A stretch of DNA of 64,000 nucleotides, taken from Dugong dugon. Its lineage: Eukaryota > Chordata > Mammalia > Sirenia > Dugongidae. This document shows, piece after piece, positions 43,696 to 54,529 of this stretch. Each line of letters opens with the position of its first letter. The first letter of the stretch is position 1. The notes under the pieces are model-generated. The model was given only the letters and a program-made list of their open reading frames with translations. It searched no databases and was not told the origin of the DNA. Position numbers and translations under genes: made by a program. The stretch spans positions 62,477,447-62,541,446 of the forward strand of contig CM057477.1 of assembly GCA_030035585.1 (NCBI GenBank), written 5' to 3'.

Positions 43696-43727
43696 TAAAC
43701 CAACTGCTGACAAGTTGATTCTCACTC
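43696..43727 (-). mobile_element. SINE tail fragment, antisense
   Basis: TATAAACCAACTGCTGACAA GTTGATTCTCAC-type reversed SINE tail, joined tail-to-head with the sense SINE-B that follows. Confidence 0.7.
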
Positions 43728-43728
43728 A

Positions 43729-43904
43729 TGAAGTCTCTAGGTGGTGCAAACAGTTAAAACACGGGGCTGCTAACTGAAAGGCTGGAGGCTCGAGTCCACT
43801 CAGAGGTGCCTTGGAAGAAAGTCCTAAGGATTTACTTCTGAAAAATCAGCCACTGAAAACCCCATGAATCATGGTTCTTTGCTGACACTCGCATGGTCGC
43901 CATG
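43729..43904 (+). mobile_element. SINE-B copy, sense
   Basis: AAGTCTCTAGGTGGTGCAAA head, GGAAGAAAGTCCTAAGGATT module, tail GCATGGTCGCCATGG cut short. Confidence 0.85.
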
Positions 43905-44149
43905 GAGGTTCTAGACTCTCGCCCTTTCCTTCATGCCGTGGAAGCACATGGCCAACCCCACGTTGCAGGCATCATCACCCACAGCAGAGCTGTGGGTTGG
44001 GAGAGAAGGTCCACACAGTCACAGCCTCTCAAGACTTATCTACAGAGAGTGGGTGCCGAAGTGGTCAGAAGAGGCACAGCAGCTGCTCTGCTTGCTCTCT
44101 GAACTCAGGCAGAAAATAACTAGTGCCAAGTAAGCACTCATCTGCAGCC

Positions 44150-44375
44150 ACCACTCATCCATCAGCCGTGGCGTACATGTTGCTATGATGCTGAACATGT
44201 GCCTGTTGAGCTTCCAGACTAAAAGAGTCTAGGAAGAAAATCCTGGCAATCTACTTCTGAAAATCAACCAGTGAAAACCCTATGGATCTTGCAGGACAAG
44301 GCAGCATTTTGTTCCATTGTGCATGGGGTCACCATGAGTTGGAGGAAAACGTAACAATGGCTAATAACAACAAGA
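44150..44375 (+). mobile_element. SINE-G body, 5'-truncated, sense
   Basis: ATGTTGCTATGATGCTGAAC, TGAGCTTCCAGACTAAAAGA, GGAAGAAAATCCTGGCAATC, then an RTE 3'-like ATTTTGTTCCATTGTGCATG and an AACAACAAG end. The tRNA-like head is missing. Confidence 0.8.
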
Positions 44376-44729
44376 AGTAAGCACTATAGGTGCTGAGTTA
44401 ATAGAAAATTCTAAAAGTTCAAGTGGCCACAGAGGTCTTCCTAAAGGAAGTGAAACTTGTGTTAGCTTCCAAGGAGAGATGGACTTTGGATCAGGATAGT
44501 TTATGCAGAAGTAATGGCAAGAGGAAGGGCACAGAGTAGGTTGGCCATGGTGAATAGACTAGGCTGGTAGCAGACAGGGTTTCATGGTGGGCATGAGGTC
44601 AGAAAGATATATTAAGAATAGATGATGGGGGCCTTGGAAAAGTCCAAGGCAAGGGAATGCAGACTGTGTGAGCTCCTTCAGGCCCCACTGCATTCTGTGC
44701 AATGTCATACCTACAGGGCTTAGTACAGC
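44376..44729. other. Low-copy sequence, no gene seen
   Basis: A faint ancient-repeat-like stretch at about 44430-44560 (GGAAGGGCACAGAGTAGGTT). No gene. Confidence 0.4.
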
Positions 44730-45266
44730 TGTGATGGTTAAGGTTGTATGACAACTTGGCTGCACCCTGATTCTCAGTGGTTTGGCAGTCGTATGATGTT
44801 ATGATCACTTCCATGTGAGATTTGATAAAATGAGAACACCTCCATGATGGGATCTGCTGTGAGTAGCCAATCAGTTGAAAGAGTTTCCTTGGGGGTGTGG
44901 CCTGCATCCAATATAGGTGGAGTTTCTGGCAAGTCTCGTGGACTTTTGTTCCCTCTGGATCTTGCAGTGGCTCCTGTTCATCTGACCTCTGGTTCTTGGG
45001 ACTTGAGCAAACAGCTTACCTGCCATCTTGTCTGCCGATCTTGGGATTCGTTGGTCTTCACAGCCCATGAGCCAGAGCCCTGCTCTCTGACCTGCCGATC
45101 TTGAGTTTGCCAGCTATATGAATCAGAAGAAGCCTCTATCCTGACCCACGGACTTGGGACTTTCCAGCCTCTACAACCACATGAGCCATTTCCTTGATAT
45201 AAATCTCTATATATATATTTATACGCTTTACTGGTTTTGCTTCTCTAGAGAACGCAGCCTAAGACA
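44730..45266 (+). mobile_element. ERVL-type solo LTR (MLT2-like), sense
   Basis: TGTGATGGTTAAGGTTGTAT start, GACAACTTGGCTGCACCC, CCAATCAGTTGAAAG, CAGCCTCTACAACCACATGA, ATATAAATCTCTATATATAT, CTGGTTTTGCTTCTCTAGAG and end CAGCCTAAGACA. The layout follows the HERV-L LTR class. No internal region is attached. Confidence 0.87.
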
Positions 45267-46531
45267 ACATTGGTAGTCATTTGTTGCATGACTGACTGAC
45301 TGAATGAATGAATGTGGCATCAAAGTTTTTTGAGCAGGACATTGCCATAACCCAAGATGAATTTAAGGACGATAAACGGGACCTCAACTTGCAGGATGGA
45401 TGGGAGGAGGCAGAGATGGAATGCCGGATACTAGCAAGATGCTGCCAAACCGATCCACACATAAAGCTTGAGTGGGGGTGTTGAGCAGTGTGAACTGAAG
45501 GGAAAAGCTCTGTGTGCCATTAAGACTTTCCCTAAGCCATTCCGGCCTGGAGAATGTCATTTTCATTCATGCAAATCTCCAAGGAAGAGGACCCACCACC
45601 TCATTAATAATGACTGTGCAAAAACCCAGACAGGATGGCACTCACTGAACAAAATCCTCAGGGAGCAATTGAAACATCTCTAGCCCACATCGTATTTTCA
45701 GTGGAAATGACCACTAATCTCTGCACAATTATTCTCCTTGTAATCAGAGTGGGTCTTCCTCCACCCTCGCCTTCCCTAGACTCAACAACTCTAATTCCCC
45801 TAACTGCTTTCAGGGACCGCTTCGCCAAGTCTTCTAATTACTTCTGTTATTCTCCTCTGATCCTCCTCCAAGTTCCCTCTCCCTTAAGTCATTTACCTGA
45901 ATCAGAAGACCAGTTTTCCCTAGTCACGCTCATCTGACGGGTCTGCTTTCTCTCTAAGTAGTTGGCAAGAAGCATAGCTCTGCTCCAAGTGGGGGACCTG
46001 GCCTCATGGGAGCATCAGTTACGTTCCAAGTCCAGCCAGCCCAGGAATCAGAGCCTCCTTGCTGGAGGATGCCTCACAGAACTCAGTGAGAAGCCCACCT
46101 CAGATCGTGCCCAGCCTCCGATCCCTGAGGAATGAGCCATCCTCTTCCTCATCACCCTCTCTAGGCTTCCCTATCTTTACATCAGCCACAGTCCATGCCA
46201 GCAGGATATCAAAGTGCTATTGAGCAAAACCACAACTCAACAGCTGCACAGGTGCTTCCTGCAGTGGGGAGGGAAAGAAGTGCCTTTAGAAAGCCCTAAA
46301 TAACTCTGAGCAGGGATGACAACTTGACAAATGGCTCACAAGAAATAGCCTCGTTGTTCTCTGGTGTGTGATTCATCCGAGGCTGTGCTGGGGTGGGGGC
46401 AAGGCCCACCCGTCCATCCTGGCGTTTGGTCACTCAGGGCCGCTCTTCAGCTTGGCTGTGGGGAGAGATAAGGAGGCAGTTGTGTTGGTTCTCTTGGCCT
46501 TGGTCACTTTGATCTTGTTTCCCGGTGCTTC
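45267..46531. other. Low-copy sequence, no gene seen
   Basis: (TGAC)n(TGAA)n near 45289-45312. Frames at 45468-45683 and 45635-45937 are short, overlap in phase and have no domain. Confidence 0.45.
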
Positions 46532-46542
46532 TATTTAGTGTG

Positions 46543-46702
46543 GGGACCTGGTGGCACAGTGGTTAAGAGCTTGGCTGCTAACCAAAAGGTCAGCAGTTCA
46601 AATCCACCAGCTGCTCCTTGGAAACTCTGTGGGGCAGTTCTACCCTGTCCTATAGGGTTGCTGAGTCGGAATCAACTCGACGGCAAGGGGGAGTTTTTGG
46701 TT
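46543..46702 (+). mobile_element. SINE-A copy, sense, perfect duplication
   Basis: GGGACCTGGTGGCACAGTGG head, CGGAATCAACTCGACGGCAA tail, flanked by TATTTAGTGTG (46532-46542 and 46703-46713). A relatively recent insertion. Confidence 0.95.
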
Positions 46703-46984
46703 TATTTAGTGTGTCCTGGATTTGTGCTGATTTGGAGCACATCCAGTGGAGGATGGGAATTGTGGGGAGACTTCCTCCCAGTACCCAATACCCTCTCTCC
46801 CTTTGCTTTGAGCTCCAAAACTTCTTGCAATCACAGCACCAAAGACCATGGGCTTCTGAGGGCAGAGACCCCCCGCCTCCTCTTCCCATTCCCAGTTCCT
46901 CCAAGAACTGGCTTATTTAAATGCTTGTCAAATGTGGATAAGGAAAAGATCAGAAGACCAAGAGTCATGATAGCTCATTTCTGC

Positions 46985-47100
46985 TCTTGATTCTAATAAT
47001 CAGTAGCTGGGACCTCGGCCAGGTGCTCAAGATCTCTGGGTCTCTGTATCCTCATCTGTAAAAAGAGAAGGCCATCTCCCAGGGCCCTCCAAACTCAGAC
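46985..47100 (+). mobile_element. MIR SINE fragment, sense
   Basis: GCTGGGACCTCGGCCAGGTG, TCTGTATCCTCATCTGTAAA. Confidence 0.65.
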
Positions 47101-47321
47101 AACTGCAGATGGTCTCTCTTTCAGGAATTCTTATTTATAACAATAGATATTGACAGCCTCTAACTTACATTGTACTGCCGTCTCATAGTGAACCCTATAA
47201 AAATCCCCATACGGAATCAACTCTGACTTTATTTAGAGTGCTGAGGGGCTAAATGTCCTTTGTCAGGAAAGAGGAGTGTTTTATTATTTGTTATTATTAT
47301 TATTATCTATCATTTATTGGG

Positions 47322-47502
47322 AGCCCTGGTGGTGCAGTGGTTAAGAGCTATGACTGCTAACCAGAAGGTCAGCAGTTCAAATCTACCTGCTCCTTGGAAA
47401 CCCTGTGGGGAAGTTCTACTCTGTCCTATAGGGTTGCTATGAGTCAGAATTGACTCGATGGCAGTGGGTTTGTCTTGTCTTTTGGTTTTGGGGTTTTTTT
47501 GG
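47322..47502 (+). mobile_element. SINE-A copy, sense, perfect duplication
   Basis: GAGCCCTGGTGGTGCAGTGG head, GCTATGAGTCAGAATTGACT tail. It is flanked by a perfect 14-bp duplication TATCATTTATTGGG (47308-47321, 47503-47516) and has one of the least diverged bodies in the window. Confidence 0.96.
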
Positions 47503-47516
47503 TATCATTTATTGGG

Positions 47517-47705
47517 CACTTAGAATATTCCAGGCATCATGCTCTGTGTATATTACTTCCTCTAATCTTTGCAGCAACACTATGATTTGAAACTTTTATT
47601 TTCCCTCATTTTATAAACAAGAGAACCAAGGCTCTTACACAGAGTCACAAGCCAACAAGTGATAGAGACAGGAATCAAAACCAAGTCTGTGTGTTTTCAA
47701 ACTCT
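47517..47705 (-). mobile_element. MIR SINE, antisense
   Basis: CACTTAGAATATTCCAGGCA, CCTCATTTTATAAACAAGAG, AGTCACAAGCCAACAAGTGA: the reverse MIR order. The preceding SINE landed at its edge. Confidence 0.75.
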
Positions 47706-48521
47706 GTGTTTTAGAAAAATTAATCAAATAGGTACTCATCCTGTACCCAAATGGCGTGCACACGTGTGTGTCTGCAGGTGTGTGTGCGGGTATGTTCAGG
47801 TGTTGCTATCTCAGGTAAGAGCATCTCTTTTTCCTTTCATCTGCCCCAGCTCTGCAGTGGGAAGCTCTGCCCCACAGACCCTCAGGAGACTAGACTCTGG
47901 CAAAGATCCACAGCTAAAACAAAGCTGCTTCCTGTCTGACCCACCAACACCAAGAGAGGTAGAAGAGTAACTAGCTCTTCTGTCCCCGCAAACCCAGACG
48001 CTTCATACAAAGGAAGGGGGGAATAAAGGGCAAGTCAGAACCATGGAACTAACTTTCCCAAAGGAAGCGCCTCCATGGGGAAGGACATGTGGAATTTGTA
48101 TTTAAGAACCTAGACTGATTCCCAGAGGAGAAAACTAGGATTGTTCAAACTTCCGAAAGCTTTTGTGACCATTAATTCCAGTTGCTAAATTGCCTTTCCA
48201 TGAAGAGACAATTCTGCCCAACTCTTCGATCTCAAGGTTGCAGTCATTTTCAGCTCAGAGAAGGGTACATATTCAGGCATCCACAAATCTTTGATTCCAA
48301 ACAAATTTGTCTTGCTTGCTGTTAACACTAACAAAGCTGCCATTGACTGAAATCAAGGGCATTAAAACTCAGTGCACATCCACGGGCATGGAGAAACTAA
48401 TCAGGTGGTGGCCTCTTTGAGAAAAGGGCTCTGTGTTGGGACACATTTGCCAGTCTCTTTAGCAAACCCTAGGATATCATTACCAACTGCCCAGCTGTGT
48501 ACAGGATGGCCACAGAGACTC
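47706..48521. other. Low-copy sequence, short TG run
   Basis: A GTGTGTGTCTGCAGGTGTGT-like run at about 47763-47795. No gene. Confidence 0.5.
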
Positions 48522-48670
48522 CTCTGCATGCACACATGCACACATGCATCACTCACACATGCACACACACACACATGCATGCACGCACAAACGCATGGAT
48601 GCATGAGTAAACGTACAAGTGCACGAATACACGTATAAATGCACGCATGCATGCACATGTGAACACATGC
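48522..48670. repeat. (CA)/(TGCA)-type degenerate minisatellite
   Basis: Interleaved ACATGCAC, CACACACAC and ATGCATGC units over about 150 bases. Alternating purine-pyrimidine composition is suitable for Z-DNA. Confidence 0.9.
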
Positions 48671-49209
48671 ACACAAAATTGCCTTTGCTGGTGGCATAGC
48701 ATACCCTGGACAATGGGCTCAGTGCTGTGTTATTTCACAGAAGAAATACCTTAAAGCCAAGAAGTCACGTACATTTAATTGCCTGGTGGCAGAACACCTT
48801 GGTGAAGACGACCCAATAAACAAGAAGGCTAATCACGCTGTGGTGTGTTCGGTGTGGGCCAAGGATGCATGTCAGCTTGCTTTGCTCTGAGATTTGCCTC
48901 ATTATCCACAATCTGTGCATCCAGTGTCATTAGGCGAGGCTCTCAGGCCTGCCTACTATCGTGTTTTTACACAAATAATGTGCACACTATACTTTCCTTT
49001 GCCAACCATGCAACACCCGCCCCCCCCCCCCAACTATTTTCGCAAGTGAGCTGTACCATGCGTTATATGTGCAGGTGCCTTATCTGTGAAAAAAATACAG
49101 TAATTGAAATCATTATGCACATTTTACCTGAGTTTTCCATGGGCTGCTGTTCATGCCTGCTGCTAAGTGTGCAAAACAATCGCTGGTCCCTCATATTCAC
49201 CTCACCTAT
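48671..49209. other. Low-copy sequence, no gene seen
   Basis: A run of 13 C at about 49018-49031. The 124-codon frame at 48845-49219 has no domain. Confidence 0.45.
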
Positions 49210-49262
49210 TTCGCCATGAGTCAAAATTGACTCAATGGCAACTCGTTTGTTTTGTTTTTTAG
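49210..49262 (+). mobile_element. SINE tail fragment, sense
   Basis: CGCCATGAGTCAAAATTGAC and a GTTTGTTTTGTTTTTT end: only the RTE-like tail of a SINE-A or -B. Confidence 0.75.
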
Positions 49263-49329
49263 GTTCTCCTCTCTGCTGAGCTGGACACCACCACCACCCC
49301 GCCACCCCATAGCCTCTTCAGGCCTCTCT

Positions 49330-49470
49330 GAGCCTCATGGTCTGAGTCTGAGGGGACCTGAGAGATGTTCTTCTCATTTTACGGATGAGGATACAGAGGC
49401 CTGGCCAAGGTCTTAGCTACTGTTTGTTAGAGTCAGGAGCAGAAACGAGCTATCATAACTCTTGTTGTGG
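49330..49470 (-). mobile_element. MIR-like fragment, antisense
   Basis: CTCATTTTACGGATGAGGAT, AGAGGCCTGGCCAAGGTCTT, then GGAGCAGAAACGAGC. Typical reverse MIR. Confidence 0.6.
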
Positions 49471-49815
49471 GATCTTCTCCTTACCCAGTCCACTTCTGAC
49501 AACCATTTAAATAAGCCAGTTCTTGGAGGAGCTGGGAATGGGGAGAGGGAAGGCGGTCTCTGCCCTCAGGAGCCCATGGTTTTCAGTGCTGTGATTGCAA
49601 GAAGCATTGGAGCTCAAATTAAAGGGAGTGAGGGCTGTGGATACCTAGAGAGCATCTCCCCACAGTTCCCATTCTCCATTAAATGCAGCTCAAACCAAAT
49701 CAGCACAAATCCAGGAGAAGCAAAGCAACCTGCAGTGCTCACTGGAAGACCGAACTAAGGTATTCACACTGAGAGCTCAGTGTCAGGCCCTCTGCCCTTC
49801 TTAGCTCCTCCCCAC
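49471..49815. other. Low-copy sequence, no gene seen
   Basis: Nothing recognised. Confidence 0.5.
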
Positions 49816-49885
49816 ATCTCTCTGTCTGTCTGTCTGTCTCTCTCTTTCTCTCTCTCTCTCTCCCTCGCTCGCTCGCTCTCTCTCA

Positions 49886-49926
<41 letters not shown>
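49816..49926. repeat. Compound microsatellite (TCTG)n(TC)n(GCTC)n(AC)n
   Basis: Four adjacent motifs in one array: TCTG about 49820-49838, TC to 49863, CGCT units about 49865-49877, AC about 49887-49926. Confidence 0.97.
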
Positions 49927-49928
<2 letters not shown>

Positions 49929-50229
49929 ACAAAACTGAAAGTTTTGCTTCATTTTACAAAAAGTCTTAATTAGCTAGGGACCAGGAGTTTCGCGATCTTA
50001 AAGAAGAGCCAACATTTCTCAAACGCCCCCTCCCATGTAGGCACGTGAGCTGAGACGAGGGACAGACCTCAGCATCTGCTCCTCTGGAACTCAAAGCGTA
50101 CAGTCAGCTTACTAACACAAACTGGCTGCAGAGAGCCAGCGCTGGCTACCACTTCAGAGGTGTGACCTGCCCAGCCCAGCACTTGAAGGCATTGTTGTCA
50201 TACTAAACGTGATAGATATTCACAGTTTG
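49927..50229. other. Low-copy sequence, no gene seen
   Basis: Nothing recognised. Confidence 0.5.
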
Positions 50230-50336
50230 GGTGCCAGCCCCACACTTGAACGTAAGCTCCATGGGGGCAGGGGTCTGCACTGGGTTTGTTGACTGCAGGA
50301 CCCCAGCAACTAGAACAGTGCCTAGACATAATAGCT
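50230..50336 (+). mobile_element. L2 LINE 3' end, left piece
   Basis: GTAAGCTCCATGGGGGCAGG, CCCAGCAACTAGAACAGTGC. It is continued at 50766 (TAGCCAATAAGTATTTACC...GAATGAACC) after a MaLR insertion. Confidence 0.75.
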
Positions 50337-50765
50337 ATATTAGTTTCCTAGGGCTGCCCCAATGAAGCACTGCAAACTGGGTAGCTTAAAACAACAGGAA
50401 TGCACTCTTTCACAGTTCTGAAGGCTACAAGCCTGAATTCAGAGTGCTGGCAGGTCCATCATTGCTCTGAAGGCTCTAGGGGAAGATCCTTTCTTGTCTC
50501 TCCCAGCTTCTGGAAGGCCCAGACATTTCTTGGTTTGTGGCAGCATAACTCCATCTCTACGTCTGTCTTCATGTGGCTGCCTCCCCTCCATGTCTCCCTG
50601 TGTCTCCTCTCCTTATAAGGATACCAGTCATATCCAATTAGGACCCACCTACTCCAGTATGACCTCTTCAAAGACCCTATTTCCAAACTAGGTCATGTCC
50701 ACAGACACCAGGGGTTAAGACTTCAAAGTATTTTGTGGGAGGATGTAATTTAACCCATAATAGTA
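50337..50765 (-). mobile_element. MLT1/MST-type solo LTR, antisense
   Basis: TATTAGTTTCCTAGGGCTGC, CTTAAAACAACAGGAATGCA, CTTATAAGGATACCAGTCAT, GACCCTATTTCCAAACTAGG, GAGGATGTAATTTAACCCAT follow the reversed MaLR consensus. It splits the L2. Confidence 0.88.
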
Positions 50766-50815
50766 GCCAATAAGTATTTACCGAATTAACAAATTCATTA
50801 ATGAATGAACCAAGT
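50766..50815 (+). mobile_element. L2 LINE 3' end, right piece
   Basis: GTAGCCAATAAGTATTTACC with ATTAATGAATGAA, the L2 tail. Confidence 0.65.
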
Positions 50816-51869
50816 ATGAATAATAGAGTCAAAGAACTACCTATCTGTATAAGCTTAGACAAGGTACCCCCCCTTCTCTGTGCCTTGTTCCTCATCTTGA
50901 GAAGGACATAGAATTGTTGTGAGGATATTAGTTCAATCACGAAAATCTTTCTAAAGCTGTTAATGTTAGATATTTTTGAGCATAGGGCTTCCCATCAATT
51001 GCACATTGTCTATGTCCTCACAAAGGATTGGTAAATATTCAGCAATTTCACAGATATATCTAAAAATTATTTCAGCCAGAAAATTCCTGAAAGGTTTTTG
51101 GTTTTGTTTTGTTGTTTGCCTTGCTTTGTCAAAGGCCAAAATATATAGGGTGCTTAGTTTTATTCCTGTTATCTTATATTAAGTGTGACTTTTGTGTTTA
51201 GACACATCTGTGACACCAAAAGAGCCAAGTTACATTTGGACACTTGATTATACTTTCCTTGGGTTGATTTCTCTTCCTACGAAATGGGGACACCCAACTC
51301 CTAGACACCCTGATGTTTTCTTAATAGCAAGCCCCCACATGGAAGGAAGGTCACAAAGAACTTTCCAGACGGTAAGCTGACCATGCCAATCTCCTCAGTA
51401 CCCTCAGACTGTGAGTCACTTCACCCTGAAAGTTCACACTGGGCCCCTCACCTAAACCTTTCCAAAAACTTCAGCTCAATTAAAAAGGAAGTATTTATGG
51501 TATGATTTTAATTTAAAAAAAAAAAACAGACATAATAACTCGTAAAATGTGTCAATGTCTTGCTTCTAAGACATTGGGAGCAACTTGCACACGTGAATTC
51601 ACTGAGTCTTATGAAATAGGGATAAAGGCAAGTTTTTTTGTTTTTACCAGAGAAATACAGAAAAAGTCATTCGGAGCCAGAAATGGAATCCAGCCCCCAG
51701 CTCCTGGATCCATTGTTTGGGTAAAAGCACTACTACCTGAAGTTTTCTATTAAAAGTCAGTAACATTGAAAAAAACAGTCATTCTTATATTGTACTGCCT
51801 AGTTTTGATCTGCCTTGGACCCTGAGTTAGTAATAATAAATATTTGCACACAGAGAAGGGCAGCAGAAA
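50816..51869. other. Low-copy sequence, no gene seen
   Basis: One A run at about 51515-51526. No domain-bearing frame. Confidence 0.5.
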
Positions 51870-52090
51870 TAAGACAGATTTTATAGTCTGAGAGATTTAA
51901 ACTCAAACTCCAGCAGTGTGATCTTGAACAAATAAATTACTTATCCATTCTGAACTCCAGTTCTTCATCTGTAAAATGGGGACAAAGATAGCAAGCTAGC
52001 AAGGTTGTTATGAAAATTATAGGAATCTGTAAGCTTCTAGCAGATTGCCTACTTTGTAAAAGATGCTTAACAAAGGACGATAGTGATGAT
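51870..52090 (+). mobile_element. MIR SINE, sense
   Basis: GAGATTTAAACTCAAACTCC, core CAGTGTGATCTTGAACAAAT, TTCATCTGTAAAATGGGGAC. Full order, diverged. Confidence 0.8.
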
Positions 52091-52342
52091 GATGATGATA
52101 ATGAGCTTCCCTATTCAGAAAACACATTCTTAAGCTGAGTAAACGCTTTGCCTTTTCCCTCTGAAATGTCAGTACTTATGAAAATCTAAGGTGCCAAGAT
52201 TTCAAGCATATTTCACAGGTCAGCTTTTTCAGGGGATCCATTTGTGCAAATAAAATTTGCTGTATTCATTTCATTAGAACTTTAAATGGCCTAAACTGAA
52301 TATTCCAATTTAAAACAGGGTTTTTCTTTCCGATCATCTTAA

Positions 52343-52343
<1 letters not shown>

Positions 52344-52419
<76 letters not shown>
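52344..52419. repeat. Compound microsatellite (AC)18(CT)19
   Basis: Pure (AC)n 52344-52380 joined directly to pure (CT)n 52381-52419. Uninterrupted, so likely polymorphic. Confidence 0.98.
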
Positions 52420-52423
<4 letters not shown>

Positions 52424-52865
52424 CAGCAATTCATTTCTCGTTTTGGTCTGGGACGGAGCCAGTTGATAAAAGGGTTCAACGTGTGTTTATTGCCTCTTTG
52501 TTCTCAAGCATTTTCTGGCAGCTGTTCAGTCTGCAGCAAGCAGCAAAGCCCTCCAGGGTTGCCAAGCCCAGACAAATGCCAGGCTCTGAGCACTGACCAG
52601 GACTGGCCTAGAACAGCTGGAAGCCCCCCCGCTGCTCCTTACTTCCCATCCTCGCCTCAAAACACTGTCCAGAACTCTGAGAACACACAGGGCAGTTGGC
52701 TCCCTGAGGCTTCCTCTTACTGGAGTTGTTTTGAAGTCAGCTGTAGGCCTCTTGCCAAGCCCCCCACAGGCGTTTCCCCTTGAAGGTCGATGTGAGACTC
52801 TGGGGCCTGTGTTGCCTGGTCTCAAATGAGCAGCTGACATTGTTTTGGGGACTGGACTCCTGTGG
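52420..52865. other. Low-copy sequence, no gene seen
   Basis: GC-richer; frames on both strands (52463-52783 plus) lack a domain. Confidence 0.45.
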
Positions 52866-53336
52866 ATGTCTGTGTGTGTGTGTGTAAGAGAGTGAGAGAT
52901 ACTTGTGTGTATGAGGTTTGAGTGTGTATGTCCGTGCATGTGTGGGTGAGGGTGTCCGTGTGTGTGTATGAGTATGTCTGAGTGTGTGTGTGTAAGAAAG
53001 TAGGGTGTCTGTGTGTGTGTGTATGTCTGTGGGGGGTGTCTGTGTGTATGTATGTGTGCATTTGAGTGTGTAAGTGTATGTGTAGGAGAGAGTGAGGGTG
53101 TCTGTGTGTGAGAGTCTGAGTGTGTGAGTGTATGTGTGAGTACATACGTGTATGTGAGTGTGTGTGTGTAAGAGAGTGGGGTGTCTGTGCGTGTGTTGGA
53201 GTGTGTGTGCCTATGCATGTGTGAGGGTGTATGAGAGTCTGTGCATGTGTGTCTTAGTGCGTGTCTTAGTTTGTGTGAGTGTGTATGTCTGAGCATGTGT
53301 GTCTGTGTTTGAGTGACAGTGTGTGTGTGTGTGTGT
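52866..53336. repeat. TG-rich minisatellite, 470 bp
   Basis: Runs of TGTGTG separated by TCTG, TATG, GAGAG and GGGGTGTC variants, with loose ~40-50-base higher-order repeats (GAGAGTG(A/G)G...TGTCTGTG). It is strongly alternating, so Z-DNA-prone. Long translated frames (H/T/S-rich on the minus strand) are composition artefacts. Confidence 0.95.
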
Positions 53337-53594
53337 GAAGTCCATTATACTTGGTCTTCAACAATGATGCTCCTGGTTGTAGACACTGCAGATCCCTTCT
53401 TCCAAGTGGCCCGTGGATACCCTTCCAAATAGATCACCGAACATTCACCACCAGTTCAAGCTTCCAGGCCTGACTCTATTTAGGAATCTTACTCTAAGCC
53501 AAGAGGTGAAAAAAACTTTTAGCCCAGGGTGAGCCACCCTTTCCCAGCCCTCTCCACTTAAAAGCATGCTGTGGTGGATGTATTAACGAGCAAC

Positions 53595-53729
53595 ACAACT
53601 CAAAGGTCAAGAGCACTGCCTGTAGCCTTCAACTGACTAAGATCCAAATCCAGCTTTCCATTTGGGAGATCTGTGTCTTTGAGCCAAGTACTAATCCCTT
53701 TGCCTCAGTTTCTTCAAATGTTAAGGAAG
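53595..53729 (+). mobile_element. MIR SINE, left piece
   Basis: GATCCAAATCCAGCTTTCCA, GTGTCTTTGAGCCAAGTACT, CCTCAGTTTCTTCAAATG. Cut by the LTR at 53735 and continued at 54257. Confidence 0.75.
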
Positions 53730-53734
53730 GATAT

Positions 53735-54251
53735 TGTCTTAGTCATCTAGTGCTGCTATAACAGAAATACAAGTGGATGGCTTTAACAAAGAGAAGTTTA
53801 TTCTCTCACTGCCTAGTAGGCTAGAAATCCAGATTCAGGGCATCACCTCCAGGGGAAGGCTTTCTCTCTCTGTCAGCTCTGGAGGAAGTTCCTCGTGATG
53901 CATCGGTTTTCCCTTGGCCTGGGAGCATCTCAGCGCTGGAACCTCAGGTCCAAAGGATGCGCTCTGCTCCCAGCACCGTTTTCTTGGTGGTATGATGTCC
54001 CCAACTCTCTGCTTGCTTCCCTTTCCTTTTATCTCTTGTAAGATAAAACATGGTGCAGGTCACACCCCAGGGAAACTCCCTTTACATTGGATCAGGGATG
54101 TGACCTTAGTAAGGGTGTTACAATCCCACCCTAATCCTCTTTAACCTAAAATTACAATCACAAAATAGAGGACAACCACAAAATACTGGGAATCATGGCC
54201 CAGCCAAATTGATACACACATTTTTTGGGGGACATAATTCAATCCATGACA
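53735..54251 (-). mobile_element. MaLR-type solo LTR, antisense
   Basis: TGTCTTAGTCATCTAGTGCT to ATAATTCAATCCATGACA, 517 bp with TG...CA ends, flanked by a perfect 5-bp duplication GATAT (53730-53734, 54252-54256). Same family as 29833-30352 and the sense copy 60077-60556. Inserted inside a MIR. Confidence 0.93.
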
Positions 54252-54256
54252 GATAT

Positions 54257-54350
54257 TAATACCTACTTCACAGTGCTGTTGTGAAGATTAAATGAGATGG
54301 TGGATGGAAAGTGCCTTGTGCACGCTGATTGTCAATAAAGATTAGAATCT
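54257..54350 (+). mobile_element. MIR SINE, right piece
   Basis: ACCTACTTCACAGTGCTGTT, GAAGATTAAATGAGATGGTG complete the MIR begun at 53595. Confidence 0.75.
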
Positions 54351-54529
54351 GAATGTAAAATGAAGGGGGCTTAGCTCTCCTTACTACTCTCAGCCGCTGA
54401 CAGCTTGTTTCTGTGAGCTCCCAGCAACTCCCACAAGAGGTTAGGTGTAATGGGAGTGAATCAACATAGGTTTCTGTGGGAGCTGTTATGTACTTTCTCA
54501 GCTTGGAGAATGGCAGGATTGATTGATAA

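Noticed and set aside
48845-49219. 124-codon plus-strand frame
   Set aside because: No domain; it crosses a homopolymer C run and ends beside a SINE tail.
52526-53296. 256-codon minus-strand frame rich in His, Thr and Ser
   Set aside because: It is the translation of the TG-rich minisatellite; no domain, and other frames are open for the same reason.
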